Below, in pieces: positions 15,359 through 26,700 of a stretch of DNA of 64,000 nt. How positions within the stretch are numbered: the stretch's first letter is position 1; the number at the start of each line of letters is the position of its first letter. The stretch is from assembly GCA_948434855.1 (NCBI GenBank), contig CAOJFR010000003.1, positions 1 through 64,000 on the forward strand, given 5' to 3'. Origin of the DNA: an uncultured Clostridia bacterium (GTDB lineage Bacteria; Bacillota; Clostridia; Christensenellales; UBA1242). Position numbers and translations under genes: made by a program. Under the pieces are notes generated by a model. That model ran no database searches. It was given only the letters and a program-made list of their open reading frames with translations, and was not told the DNA's origin.

Positions 15359-17569
15359 TTATCGTGTCTTAGGTTTTGCTCTAGAAATAATAACAAATGT
15401 AGCAACGGCAACAAGGATTATTCCAGCAACAACAATAAGAATAATTGCAGAAGCATTAAGCTTTTTAGTGAGAGAGAAGGTGAGGGTATCTGTGGTTCCC
15501 ATAGAGTCAGTAATTTTAACTGTATAGGTTCCATAGTCGTGGTAGGTAACACTTGAGTTGCCCTTCTCAGAATTAAGCTCATAAGGCACGGTTTCGCCGT
15601 TAAACGTAATTTCAACAATCAGGTCTCCAACGCCTTGGCAATTAAATGTAATATAGTCTTTTCCAATATCCGCTGAAACATTAACAAGTTGTTTGCCAAG
15701 AAGAACGGTATAGGTGTTAATATAAGTTTTGTCTAATGTGGTAGACTTTAAGGTGCTAGGATTGCTGCTAAAAGCCAAATCAAAATTAATTTTATCATTA
15801 TTTTCAATTCTTTTAGTGTGAGTGCTTGGCTGGGTTTTATAAGGTTCGCTAGCCTCTAAGGTTTTGCCATCAACAGTAAAAGTAGATTTTGCCTGTGTAA
15901 CAATGGTAAAGTTATATTCTTTTTTCTGATTTGTTGAATTTGCTTTGTGAACGGCAATTTGATAATAGCCATCGGCATCAGAGATAAATGAAAAGTCGCC
16001 ATTTTGATTCAAAAAGCCTTTTTCTTCACTGTCAAAGTTTTCATAAATTGTTATATCCCAGTCTGGATGGCTAGCTTTAAGGTTAACAACCTCGTCAGCA
16101 TAGGTGCTGCCTGTCGGAATATAATATTCATATTTTGTAATGTTGTCGCTAGAGCCATAAAGGGTTTTACTGATTTCAATATATTTTATTGCATCCTTAA
16201 TTCCAACATCGCCATATTTTTGGTTAAGATTTTTGATAGTAGACTTAATAGAATTGTTTTGAATAGAAGTGTTAACAATATATTCGCTTGAACCATTTTG
16301 TTTGTTAAGTTCAGAAATAATATAAATATTTTCAAAAACAGATTCAGTTGTACCAGAGTCGTCACTAATATAAAAACTTGTGCTATAATAGTTTGGGCTT
16401 GCACTTCCAAGAAGGTAAGTGTTGTCATAAAATTCTAAAGAGTATCTTCCACGCTTTTCAAAAGTCATTGAAAAGTTGTCAGACGATTTAATAGATTGAC
16501 TTGGGTCTGGTGCATAAATTGCATTTCCGTTAGAGTTTACTCCCTGATAAATAAGTGCAGTTGCAAGGCGAGTTAGTCTTTTGCTTTCGTCAGAGTTTGC
16601 GTCATCCCTATAGTCAACAAACAAATAGTTTTCGCTGCCATAAGTTTTAGAAAAAACCTTAAAAGTATAAACAAAGCCATTAAAGTTAAGGTTAAAATAA
16701 AGTGGATTGTCTTCAGAATAATTAAATTTACTGCTTAACATATTGAGTGAAAGTTTGTTATAACTTTGCTCTGGTTTAAGCCAGTCATCAACTTCATGGT
16801 AGCTGCCACTTCTAAAGCTTTCAAAACTAGCAATAGCTTCTTCGTTGTTTGCAAACATAATAGCAGGTTTAGTAATGTTTAGTGTATATTTTTGAGCTGT
16901 TGTGCTAGTTGGTGTTGTATAAATTTCAATATCAATAGGGTATTCAAATTTTCCATTAAAAGCTGAAGCATTAGAACTTAGTGTAATAGAATTGGTTATA
17001 ATAATTTCATTTCTGTCAGTAAACTTATTAAATTTAATTAGTTCATTAGGCGCATTTTCACTAAAAACGGTTGGAATAGCACTTGATGAAGCAGGGTCAA
17101 CATTATAGATATTTAATCTTTTATCATAAAATCTAAAATAATAAGTTTTGTCACCATATTCAAATGAAGTTGCATTTGGCTCAGTGGTTATTGTTGAGGT
17201 TTTCACTGAAAAATCAGAAGTGTGAGTATAGGTTAAACGATATCTATATTCAAGGGGCATAAAGTTTACTGAAAATGCGTCGTTTACGCAAACTATATAT
17301 TTAACATTAGATCTTTCAACTCTGTTGTTATATCTAACTTCGTCATAGGTTGCCTTCATGTTTTTATAATCAAATCTGGTGCCTCTCATAGAGAGTGAAA
17401 GATAGTTCAAAATAGGGTAGTCCGGCACACTTTGCCCAGTAACAGAAATGCTCTCAGCGTTAGCGTTGCTGATAGCATTTTTTGAGCCATTTGGATTAAT
17501 AGTGTTATAAATTCCAAATGCAAGCACAAAGCATAAAACCAAAAACAATAAACTTTTAAATTTTTTCAT
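15359..17569 (-). CDS. Exported surface protein anchored by C-terminal helix
   Basis: 736 residues. Signal peptide (SLLFLVLCFVLAFGIYNTI, with likely cleavage after ANAES or NANA near 38-40). A long strand-rich external region follows with no cysteines, then a membrane helix at about 706-728 and a short basic tail RAKPKTR. The last external 90 residues look like an immunoglobulin-like sandwich (YTVLLGKQLVNVSADIG through YGTYTVKITDSMGTT). No enzyme motif and no LPXTG. It starts 17 bases after the stop of the VirD4 gene and shares its transcript, so a role as receptor, adhesin or extracytoplasmic partner of the secretion-like apparatus is inferred. Confidence 0.7.
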   Translation of the reverse strand: MKKFKSLLFLVLCFVLAFGIYNTINPNGSKNAISNANAESISVTGQSVPDYPILNYLSLSMRGTRFDYKNMKATYDEVRYNNRVERSNVKYIVCVNDAFSVNFMPLEYRYRLTYTHTSDFSVKTSTITTEPNATSFEYGDKTYYFRFYDKRLNIYNVDPASSSAIPTVFSENAPNELIKFNKFTDRNEIIITNSITLSSNASAFNGKFEYPIDIEIYTTPTSTTAQKYTLNITKPAIMFANNEEAIASFESFRSGSYHEVDDWLKPEQSYNKLSLNMLSSKFNYSEDNPLYFNLNFNGFVYTFKVFSKTYGSENYLFVDYRDDANSDESKRLTRLATALIYQGVNSNGNAIYAPDPSQSIKSSDNFSMTFEKRGRYSLEFYDNTYLLGSASPNYYSTSFYISDDSGTTESVFENIYIISELNKQNGSSEYIVNTSIQNNSIKSTIKNLNQKYGDVGIKDAIKYIEISKTLYGSSDNITKYEYYIPTGSTYADEVVNLKASHPDWDITIYENFDSEEKGFLNQNGDFSFISDADGYYQIAVHKANSTNQKKEYNFTIVTQAKSTFTVDGKTLEASEPYKTQPSTHTKRIENNDKINFDLAFSSNPSTLKSTTLDKTYINTYTVLLGKQLVNVSADIGKDYITFNCQGVGDLIVEITFNGETVPYELNSEKGNSSVTYHDYGTYTVKITDSMGTTDTLTFSLTKKLNASAIILIVVAGIILVAVATFVIISRAKPKTR

Positions 17570-17586
17570 AATTTTTCCTTAAAATA

Positions 17587-19542
17587 TTAATCATCGTCAC
17601 CAGAAAGCACAATGCTGTTACGTTTTCTAATATCATAAAAAACATCGCTTTCTTTAAATGTTCTTCCAGGAATAAACTCTGGTGGAACACTTCCGATTTT
17701 GTAAAGATTTGGTGTTTTAAAGTAAGGTGTAACAATAGATTTGCAAGGATATTGCTGGAAGTTGTTAGTAATATTTTGTCCCAGCGGAATTTTGTCGAGT
17801 TCTGAAGGATATATAAGTGGAACCTGTTGAAGAGAAGTTGAGGTTGAAGTTGAACCAGGGTCTTTTCCCTTGGCTTCACTCTTGCTGCGGCTGTCAACTT
17901 CAATAGTGTGCTGACCAAGCTCCTTTGAAAATTCTTCACGAGTTTTAAGGTCAGGGGTGCCATAAAATAGGGTAGAACGGCACTGACCACGCACAATTTC
18001 AGCAACTTCTTTGCCATAAACATCATCAAGCTGCGAATATGACTGAATTGCCATATTAAGGAAAATCCAACGAGATCTTGCAACGGTAATAATTCTGTTT
18101 AAGCCCTCAATTTTAGGCATATTGGCAAACTCATCCAAAATATAAAATAATGGGCGTTTAAGGTGAGCCATCTTGTCGTCAGTCACAGACTCATTTTCAC
18201 GAGCTTTTTGAACAAATTCCTTATAAGCCTGAGAAATACATACACTGGCAAGTTTATATCTAGTTGCTCTTTCGTCAGGAATTTTAATAAAGAAAGCAGT
18301 TGGTCTGTCGTCAAACTCAGTAAACTTAATATCATTAGAAGAAGTTAAAAAACAGATGCCGTTATCTGAAAAAATTGATAGGTTTGTTGTAAGTGAAGAC
18401 ATATAGCCGTCACGAGTAACCTGAGCTTTTGTCTGAGTGATGTTTGTTGAAAGTTCTCTAGACTTAGAGAGTGGGTCACGACCACTAAAATAGTCTTTAA
18501 CAACTTCATATTCGTCGTCTTTGTTCATGGCAATTTTATAGGCGTTAAAGAAGCAATATTTTTCCTTTGTCATGCCAAGAGCTTCGTTTTCGCTGTCTTC
18601 AAGCATAGCAATAAGACAAGCCTGAAAATAGTCTCTTGCACCGTCTGTCCATTGTTTGTTTTTTGGGTCTGGGTCAGATGGAACAATAGCACTTGCAATA
18701 TCATTAAGGCTTTCCATACAGTCGTCTTTAATTTTTTGTTTTTCAACATCAACTTCAACAAGGGTTTCACGAAGAGTCTGAAAAGCTTTGCCCATAAATT
18801 CATACCATTCGTTACTTTTAATGTCGCCAGATTTTAGTAAATTAGGATAATTTTTTATTGGGTCATTAGTGTGTTTTAAAATTTCCTCTTCAAGATGAAG
18901 TCTTTTTTGCCATTGAAGGTAAATATTTTCAAGAGGGTTCCATCTCTTGCTTGCATAAGGCTGAGTAAGGTCAAGTTGAAGCACGGTATAGCCTTGGTTT
19001 TTCATTTTAAGAGAGTGGTGTGAATAAATTTCACCTTTAGGGTCAGTAATAAAAAGAGAAGGCTTGTTTTTAAGTTCTGTCAAAATCTGCATAGTAGGTT
19101 CAACCCAGCAGGCAGTTTTACCAGTTCCAGATGCACCCACAATGAGAACGTGGCAGGCAGGAGTAAAGTGAATGTTTAAATTCCCGTGCTTATATTCAAA
19201 CCTAAAAGGAACACCAGTAATGTTTTGATACTTTAGTTCAGTAAACTTGCAGTGCTTAAAGTTTTTATCAAGTTCTTTAAGGGTTGCAAAGTGTTGGTTT
19301 TCCATAGAGCTTTTGCCTTTAAGTTTAAGATCCTTGTCTTTGCCCTTAGAAAGTATAACAAAAAGTCCCATCATCAAAAATGCGATGAGTGCAATAGAAA
19401 GGGTGTTTGCAGAGGTTAAAGAAAACCCACCCTTAAAAATATAGAAATTGGCAAGCACGCCAAGCACGATAGATAAAACAAAAATAAAAGCAAAAATTAT
19501 TAGATAAGTCACAAGCTTAGACTTTTTATCACTACTAGACAT
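17587..19542 (-). CDS. VirD4/TraG-type coupling ATPase
   Basis: 651 residues. Two N-terminal membrane helices (11-32 and 44-64). Walker A GASGTGKT is at 136-143 and is followed by PSLFITDPKGEIYSHHS, which matches the T4CP family. Walker B ILDEFANMPKI lies near 465-475, with the downstream SRWIFLNMAIQSYSQLDDVYG and RSTLFYGTPD segments also typical of T4CP. These hexameric ATPases bring DNA or protein substrates to type IV secretion channels. The all-alpha substrate domain is probably the inserted region at about 200-330. AGGAG precedes the start. It is divergent from the pilin-like genes, with both promoters in a 172-bp gap. Confidence 0.93.
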   Translation of the reverse strand: MSSSDKKSKLVTYLIIFAFIFVLSIVLGVLANFYIFKGGFSLTSANTLSIALIAFLMMGLFVILSKGKDKDLKLKGKSSMENQHFATLKELDKNFKHCKFTELKYQNITGVPFRFEYKHGNLNIHFTPACHVLIVGASGTGKTACWVEPTMQILTELKNKPSLFITDPKGEIYSHHSLKMKNQGYTVLQLDLTQPYASKRWNPLENIYLQWQKRLHLEEEILKHTNDPIKNYPNLLKSGDIKSNEWYEFMGKAFQTLRETLVEVDVEKQKIKDDCMESLNDIASAIVPSDPDPKNKQWTDGARDYFQACLIAMLEDSENEALGMTKEKYCFFNAYKIAMNKDDEYEVVKDYFSGRDPLSKSRELSTNITQTKAQVTRDGYMSSLTTNLSIFSDNGICFLTSSNDIKFTEFDDRPTAFFIKIPDERATRYKLASVCISQAYKEFVQKARENESVTDDKMAHLKRPLFYILDEFANMPKIEGLNRIITVARSRWIFLNMAIQSYSQLDDVYGKEVAEIVRGQCRSTLFYGTPDLKTREEFSKELGQHTIEVDSRSKSEAKGKDPGSTSTSTSLQQVPLIYPSELDKIPLGQNITNNFQQYPCKSIVTPYFKTPNLYKIGSVPPEFIPGRTFKESDVFYDIRKRNSIVLSGDDD

Positions 19543-19578
19543 AAGGTTCTCCTAATAATAAATAATATATCAATTATG

Positions 19579-19608
19579 AGTATATCATAATAAATAATTT
19601 AATTGCAA
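19579..19608 (-). promoter_or_regulatory. virD4 promoter
   Basis: Minus strand: TTGCAA (19603-19608), 18 bp, TATACT (19579-19584) with TG-A extension. The leader of about 30 bases ends in TTAGGAG. Confidence 0.7.
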
Positions 19609-19661
19609 ATAAAAAAGAATTAATAAAAATAAAAATAAATAAAATTATTTCAAAAAAATTG

Positions 19662-19690
19662 TTGCTATAAAAATTTAGTTTTGCTAAAAT
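19662..19690 (+). promoter_or_regulatory. Promoter of first pilin-like gene
   Basis: TTGCTA (19662-19667), 17 bp, TAAAAT (19685-19690), then about 25 bases with AAAGGA before ATG 19715. Confidence 0.65.
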
Positions 19691-19714
19691 AAAAGAGTAA
19701 AGGACGAAAAAATC

Positions 19715-20014
19715 ATGTTAATAAATAGCATTTTATCGTTAATATCGGCAGGTTCTGGTGATGGGGTATTAAATCCAATCTATGGGGGTTTGTCAACTGT
19801 TGGTCCATATGCACTTGGCATTGTAGTTACGCTAAGTTTGTTTTATGGTGTTTTTCTTGGTGTAAAATATGCAAAGGCCAAGGATGAAACTGAAAAAGCA
19901 GGTGCACAAAAAACATTAATCAACTTCATTATTGGTGCGGGTATTGTCATAGTGCTCATTTCCGTGCTCTATGCAATCAGAGGGCCACTTGCCGCAATTA
20001 TTGATGGAAGATAG
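19715..20014 (+). CDS. Pilin-like small membrane protein 1 (VirB2/TrbC type)
   Basis: 99 residues: a short N-terminal segment rich in Gly and Ser, helix one at about 28-52, a basic cytosolic loop YAKAKDETEKAGAQK, and helix two at about 67-92. This two-helix plan with a K/E/A loop resembles the T4SS pilin family (VirB2/TrbC, Pfam T4SS_pilin), which polymerises or lines the secretion conduit. It pairs with the next gene, which shares YGV-x-LG-x-KYAKA. The assignment rests on topology, the loop and locus context, not on a strong motif. Confidence 0.7.
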   Translation: MLINSILSLISAGSGDGVLNPIYGGLSTVGPYALGIVVTLSLFYGVFLGVKYAKAKDETEKAGAQKTLINFIIGAGIVIVLISVLYAIRGPLAAIIDGR

Positions 20015-20076
20015 GCAATAATAGCTGCATAAAAGCATAAATATTAGCAAAAATATAAAATAATAGCAAAAATTAT

Positions 20077-20105
20077 TTGCGAAAAAAAAATCACTATGTT
20101 ATTAT
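20077..20105 (+). promoter_or_regulatory. Promoter of second pilin-like gene
   Basis: TTGCGA (20077-20082), 17 bp, TATTAT (20100-20105) with a TG-T extension. It gives the second pilin-like gene an independent start. Confidence 0.55.
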
Positions 20106-20141
20106 TGAATTAGTTAATTAAAATTTAAAAAGGAGAAGGAT

Positions 20142-20528
20142 ATGCAAAATATTTTAAGTTTACTTGCTGCTGGAGGCTCAACAACAAACACTGAAATTGG
20201 CAATGCGGCAGAACAGGCATTTAAAACATTTAAAGGAATTATTAACACAATTTTCCCAATTTTTATTGGTGTAATCTTAGTTGTTGGATTGTTTTATGGA
20301 GTTCAACTTGGCATAAAATATGCAAAAGCTGAAGAAGAGGAAGAAAAGAAGAAGGCAAAAAATCAATTAATCAACGTTATTGTTGGTTGTTTAATTGCAG
20401 TTGTGTTCGTTGCAATTATTGAAATACTTCTACAACAAAACTTTGTTAAAAAGCTTTTCAGCAATGTTGCTCCAGATGGCGCTGAAGAGGGTGCAGCATT
20501 CATTGGTTTGCTTAGAAATATGCATTAA
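20142..20528 (+). CDS. Pilin-like small membrane protein 2 (VirB2/TrbC type)
   Basis: 128 residues with the same plan as its neighbour: helix one about 42-63, loop KYAKAEEEEEKKKAK, helix two about 80-103, then a longer C-terminal tail of about 25 residues. The shared block YGV-x-LG-x-KYAKA...LIN-x-I-x-G shows the two are paralogues. Strong AAGGAG site. Two consecutive terminators follow, so the pilin-like genes form their own unit, probably expressed at higher level than the giant proteins downstream; that level difference is inference. Confidence 0.72.
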   Translation: MQNILSLLAAGGSTTNTEIGNAAEQAFKTFKGIINTIFPIFIGVILVVGLFYGVQLGIKYAKAEEEEEKKKAKNQLINVIVGCLIAVVFVAIIEILLQQNFVKKLFSNVAPDGAEEGAAFIGLLRNMH

Positions 20529-20549
20529 TTTTAAGTGATTTAAATCATT

Positions 20550-20579
20550 AAACACACGCTATTTTTGCGTGTGTTTTTT
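20550..20579 (+). terminator. Terminator 1 after pilin-like genes
   Basis: ACACACGC/GCGTGTGT stem with a 7-base loop and a T-run. Confidence 0.85.
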
Positions 20580-20604
20580 ATGATTTTTTAATAATTTTTT
20601 ATGA

Positions 20605-20646
20605 AAAATACCCTTAAATTTTTTCAATTTTTCGGGTATTTTTTTT
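20605..20646 (+). terminator. Terminator 2 after pilin-like genes
   Basis: AATACCC pairs with GGGTATT over a 20-base loop that can itself fold (AAATT/AATTT), followed by eight T. Confidence 0.65.
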
Positions 20647-20654
20647 GTATTTAT

Positions 20655-20684
20655 TTGTCTTATTATAAATATATATGTTATAAT
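20655..20684 (+). promoter_or_regulatory. Promoter of the giant-protein operon
   Basis: TTGTCT (20655-20660), 18 bp, TATAAT (20679-20684) with TG-T extension. The leader to ATG 20795 is about 100 bases, long for this genome. A 12-bp interrupted stem (20712-20724 with 20769-20781) ends four bases before the GGGGGA ribosome site. Confidence 0.6.
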
Positions 20685-20794
20685 ATATTTGTTATATATA
20701 TACGGAGTTAAAGTTTGACTAAAATTTTAAATTTTTATAGTTTATTTTATGATTTTTGCAAACACTATTTTTAGCCAAACTCATGGGGGAAATT

Positions 20795-23700
20795 ATGAAA
20801 TTCAAATTTCTAACATCACTAATTAGCGCAACGGGTCAAGGGATTGATCCATCATACACCAGAGATGTGTTTATGAACAGTTGGGCTAGTCTTGGTGCAC
20901 TTTTTGGTGTATTATGGAATTTTATTTGTGAAGGGTTTTACATGATTGTGAAATGGCTTTTAGCCTTCACAGATTTTTTGCAATATTTCATTCAAAAACT
21001 CATTGGGTTAGATTATTGGCTAAACAATAATGTTTATTCAATAGAGGGTGCAACCAAAAGTGACTTATTATTTTCATTTCTTTATAACGACACCGTTCAA
21101 AAAGTTTTCAATACAATGCTTGCAGTTTTTGCAGTGCTTCTCATAATTTTCACAGTATATGCAATAATCAGGTCTGAGTGGCAATATGTTACTGGTAAAA
21201 ATTTTGGTGATGGAACAAACTCAAAGGCACAAATCATCACAAACTCAATAAAAGCAATTGCAATGGTTCTTGTTTTCCCATTGGCACTCACTCTAGGAAT
21301 AATCTCATCAAATGCAATACTTGCCTCAATAGTCAAGGCGCTAAACATTGACATGGCGTCTACCTTTGGCGGAACACTATTTTTAATAGGAAGCAAAAAC
21401 GCCAATAAATACAGAATATACGCCAAATCGGGGCAGAGGGCTGCAATTTCAGACCAAATAAGTTTTTATGTTAAAGATGGCGTAGTCATAAGGTTTGGAC
21501 CAACAGATTATAACGATGGCTATGTTCATCAAATTTCAGACTACGGAAGATTCTTAGCAGAGCTTAGAAGTGGAAATGGTGCAACGCTATACAAAGTTAA
21601 CACAATGTTTGATTCAATAGACATTGATGATGGCAATTTTTCAGGCTATTGTGTTGGTATGGATATTGGAGATAGCAGACAATACTACATGGTAAGATGT
21701 GGAAGCTCTAATGAAGAGAAAAAGGGAATGTATTATTATCTTAAAAACATTCTCAGAGTAGACATTATGGGCGACGATGAAGTTGGCGATGCAGGAAATA
21801 GAACAATTTACAATGAAATTGGCAGAGGCAGCTTTGGAAATAGCGTTGGAATGAAAGGCTTCATAAACAACAAATATTTTGGCAGTTCAAGTTGTGAGCA
21901 GTTGTGGTATGCATTCTGGAATACTTGGGGATATTCTTCAATTTACGATTCAAGATATGATTTTGAAACCAGCTTAAATTATTCTGTGCTCTCTAGTGCA
22001 AATGATGATAACGCAATTTTAGGTCAAAATATTTCACTGCTTAGCTATATGGGCTTAGGAAATTCATTTTCAACAGTCAAAATGCTATACAATTCAAATC
22101 TAATTTCATCATATTTTGATGGTGGACAATTCAATTTAGTTCAACTTCAAAATGAATATAATGTTATGGCAGATGTTGTAGACTTTATGAATAACAATGG
22201 CGTAACACTTTATATGCTAGATATGACTTCAGACATGATTGACTGGAAATATGGCGATTATACCGTTGATAGCAAATGGATTTCTTTAGAAAATGATTCT
22301 AATAAATTGCATATTCTTCCATCAGGTCCAGTATCAAACGCTGAGGATAGTGCAGATCATCCATTAACAAACACACCGCTTGCAAACTCAACAGCATTTG
22401 TTGTTGCATATTCCGATATGGCAAATGATATAGAGTCAGGAAACATTCTATACACTGCAAAGGCAGGGGTTTCAAATGAGCTTAAGGGTTCAAAATTCAT
22501 TATGTGTTATAAGGTGGTAGACAAAAATGGAACTTCAACAAGATATGTTCCGCTTGTTAACCGTAAAGAGTTTAAAGATCCAGTAACTGGAAACACATAT
22601 ACTTTCTCATCAGACTATTATGCTTCAAACTATAGGGGAGTAGTTCTAGCAAAAGGCGTTTTTGCAAACAAAAATTTATTTGGAAAATCAGGCAATGTTG
22701 ATGGCTTAAATGGTTCACCAACCTACATCACTGCTGGTTCAGAAATGCAAGATGGCACATCAATAGATGCAACAAAGCCATATTATTATCACATGGATGT
22801 CAGCGGAACTGTATCTCAATATGCTGGTTATGCAGACACTAAAAAAGAGTATGTTTCAACTTATCTTGCAAGCTTAGGTGGTTTAGTGTTAGATTCAACA
22901 GAAGATGCTGATCTTGCAGATCTTGTTATAAGAAACAACGGCTCAAACGAAATTTTCCCAGATAAAGGTTTCAACTTTAGCAATCTTGAAGAAAATGATC
23001 CAAATTTAAATTCAACAAACTCTTTCGCAATTCAAAGACGACTAGAATCTGGTGCTTATGAAAATGTTGAACTCACCAAAGATTTGCTGAAAAATTTAAA
23101 TATAGAGGTAAATTACTTTACAAATGGCGACGCAAATAACACAGCAAAAGCGACAGCAGAGTTTTCTGGAGTGGTTTCAGGACAATCATTAGAGTTTGAA
23201 TTTTTAGTAAATGGAAGCAAAAATTATTTCTATATTGGATATTCTGGTTCAGAGTTTTATATAATGACTTTTGATAAATCAAGTCAAACTTATATAAAAT
23301 ATGACAATGTGGATGAAAATACAGGAATATTAACAAATTTTGCAACGCTAGATAGTTCAATAATAAATGGAGAAGTTCCAGGTGATGAAAGACTTGGAGT
23401 TGACGGAAATAGCCTAGAGATTAGGGAAGGAATTTCAGTTGACACAGCTGTATATCCAAGTTATAGCGTTGTAAATGACACAGCTGAAGATGGAAAAATT
23501 CTAGTAAATAGGTTTAAAATTTCAGGAGCTGATGTGTTAACTTCTGAGGTTATTCAAACCTTAGTAATTCCATTAGAGTATAAAATAACCGGAATTGGTT
23601 CAGTTTTCTGCTCAGCAACCTATGCTGGACAATCAGTAACAATAAATGATGGAACAGAAAATATAACTTATTCATTATTTTCGTTTGTTTATGGTGGAGC

Positions 23701-26700
23701 AAACTATTATCTCACCGTAAAAAACACAACACAAACATTCTCAATATGTTCATATTCATCTGAAGACGGCAATTTTGTGGCTAATGAAACAACCAAAAGT
23801 GTAGTTGCAAAAACCAGAAGATATAAACTTATGTATGACTATGTTTCACAATTAAACAATTCTGTGTTCAATCAAACCATTGCAACCCTAACACCAGCAG
23901 ACTTTAAGTTTGAAGACAATGTTAGTGGAAACAGCAATCTTCACCTATTTTCAACTTCAGAAAAGCAGATTGTAATGGGTGGAAAATATCAATATGTAAA
24001 TATTTATTTTGACACAAAGGGAACAGGCAGGCTTGTAACTGTAAATTCAGAAAACAACATTGTGTTTGCAGAACCAGTGTTAAAGAGTGATGAAAACACA
24101 AATTATATTTATCATTCAGATGAATATACATTCAGCTTATATAATTATTACACGGCAGAAACTGGAGATCCAAAAGTTGTTGAAACCTTTGCAGAAAACA
24201 TAACAAAAGATAATCAATATGAAAGTGGTTTCCAAATTGATAAAATTAAAATCAATTCAAATTGTTGGTATTTAAATTTCCTTTGGAGCAACTGGGATCT
24301 TTTCCCAAATGACGGAATTTATAAAGCACAAAGTTCATTATTAAATTCATTCTCTCCAGCTTATAATCAGTTAAACAAAAAGGCTTTTGATGAAAAGGTT
24401 GATGGTTTTTCAATCACTTTAAATCTAACAAAAGATAATGCGCAATATACAGTAACAGCAACAAATACAGGAATGATGGATAGTCATGGTCAGAACAGAA
24501 TTTATTGCTTTAACTTAGATGGCAAAGATTATTATTTAACCATGCAAATTCATGAAGATGCTTCAGTATCAGTTTTGGATGCAAATGGCAACAAAATTCA
24601 AAATAAATCGCAAAATGCAACATTCATGATTGCACCAACTTATAAGCTTAAAGTTGAAGATAAAGAAATAAATTTTAATGCTTCAGACTTTGGAAAACCA
24701 TTCATTCAAAATAATGAAATTATGGTTGAAACTCTTGAAAGTGTAAGTGCTGGCAGTTTAGGAACAAGAACTCTTTTCATGAAACTTAAAGGTGGAAGTT
24801 TAATTTCTTATCAAGAGTCAACAAATGGCAATCCAACAATAATAGCAACTGAAATTGCTGAAAAAAGCACAAAGCTTGTTGGATTAGGCTTAAAAGAATT
24901 TGATCCAACCAAACCAACAGTAGATGGCTTAAAGGGAACCAAGCCAAGCAATGAAGATGGTTGGCAGTTCACAATTTGGGTTAGCCCAGAGTTTTCATGG
25001 AATACTCAAAGCAACTCATATGGTCTTTATAATGGTCGCAACTATGTTGCAACAATATATAAAAATTTAGGGACTGAGGTTTCTTCAGCTTCAGAAATTG
25101 CAAGCAAATCAATCCGCATTCTATATGATGGAAACACATATTACAACATTTCAACACAAAACAAATATGATGGCGATGCAGCAATGGTTGCATATTACAA
25201 CAAAATAAAGGGCTCATTTATAACCAGCTTCCATAGAACAAGTTCAGTTGTAGAAACATTCAGGTCACCAAGTTTTGCAATATTGCCATTATTAAAATTC
25301 AGAATACACTTTGGATTTGGAACCTATTCTATGTCCAGAGATTATGAAATAGGAAATAGCTTCAAGTTGTCTGATGGCATTCAGTTTGACTATTTCTTTG
25401 AAAATGATGATGTAAAACTTTCAACATTCTATGTTCAGTCAAAAATCAGCTATTGGATATTAGTTATAGCATCAGTGCTAATAATCAAAACATTAATGAC
25501 GGCACTATGGGGAATTATAAAGAGATTCTATGAAATCACGCTATATTTCCTTGCAATGCCAGCGGTTGCGTCAACAATTCCGTTAGACGAGGGCAATAAG
25601 TTTAAGAGCGGAATACAAGAGCCTCTCATTAAAAAGGTGCTCAGCACCTATGGTGTAATACTGGGCATAAATGTGTTCTTCATATTGCTTGCTCCAGTAA
25701 GGTCATTATCACAGGTGTTCACAGAGCAAGACATAGCCGAGTCTGGCACATATTTCCTTAAATATCTGCCAATAACCGCAGGAATGTTAAATGACTATGT
25801 ATATATTTTGTTTGTGCTTGTTGCATTCACAATGATAGAGACACTCCCAGGTGTAATTTCAGGGCTTGTTGGTGGTGATGATGTTCATGCAAAGGGCAAA
25901 GAAACCAGAAAGCAAGTTGGAGAAAGTGTGTCATCTGCAGCAAATTTTGTTTCAGGAAAAGATGCGGTTGAAGGCGTAAAAAAGCTTGGCTCAACAGCTT
26001 CAAACTTCATTCCAGGCAAAAACTTATTAACGGCACCTGCAAGGTGGGTAGGAACTAAGGTAGATCGTGGATTAGAGGCAATTGGACGTGGTTTTGGTGA
26101 AGGCTATAGAAACAAACAAGAATCACCAACCAGTTCAGATGGTTCAAAATCAGATAAAGGTGATGCAGGCAGCGGTGGCGGCGGAAGTGGTGCAGCAAGA
26201 GCCAATAACGATCTAGAAGCAGAAAATTCAGAAACAACATCAGCAGAATCAAGTGGTGCTAGTGGTGGTGGTTCAGAAGCTGGCGAATTTGCAAAAGATG
26301 TTGCAGAATTTTCAGGTGAAAATGTTCCAACATCGTCAGTTCCAGCTAAACGAAGCTTAGGAAATAGCTATGCCAACAGAATAAAAAATGGTGGATTAGA
26401 TCTTGCTTACAGATTCAAAAAAGCAGGACTTAGTGCATTAGATATTGTTGGACTTAAGGGTGCATTTAGCAGAGTAAGAGAAGATGGAACAAAGAGAAAT
26501 CTTGCATCACACATTTTGGGTATGCCACTCAGAATGGTTGGAGGAGTTCTAAAGAATGTTGTAAATCCTGGTGAAACAATCAAAAAAATTGGCACACTTG
26601 CGAAGAATACAGCTGGTATTGCTGCTGGACTAGATTTTATGCATATAGCAGCAGGATATAGCAAAGAAACACTAGAAAATTTAGCACTTCAGGGCGAAAA

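Noticed and set aside
20756..20794. Upstream-extended start of giant protein A
   Set aside because: The TTG at 20756 lacks a ribosome site; ATG 20795 has GGGGGA four bases before it.
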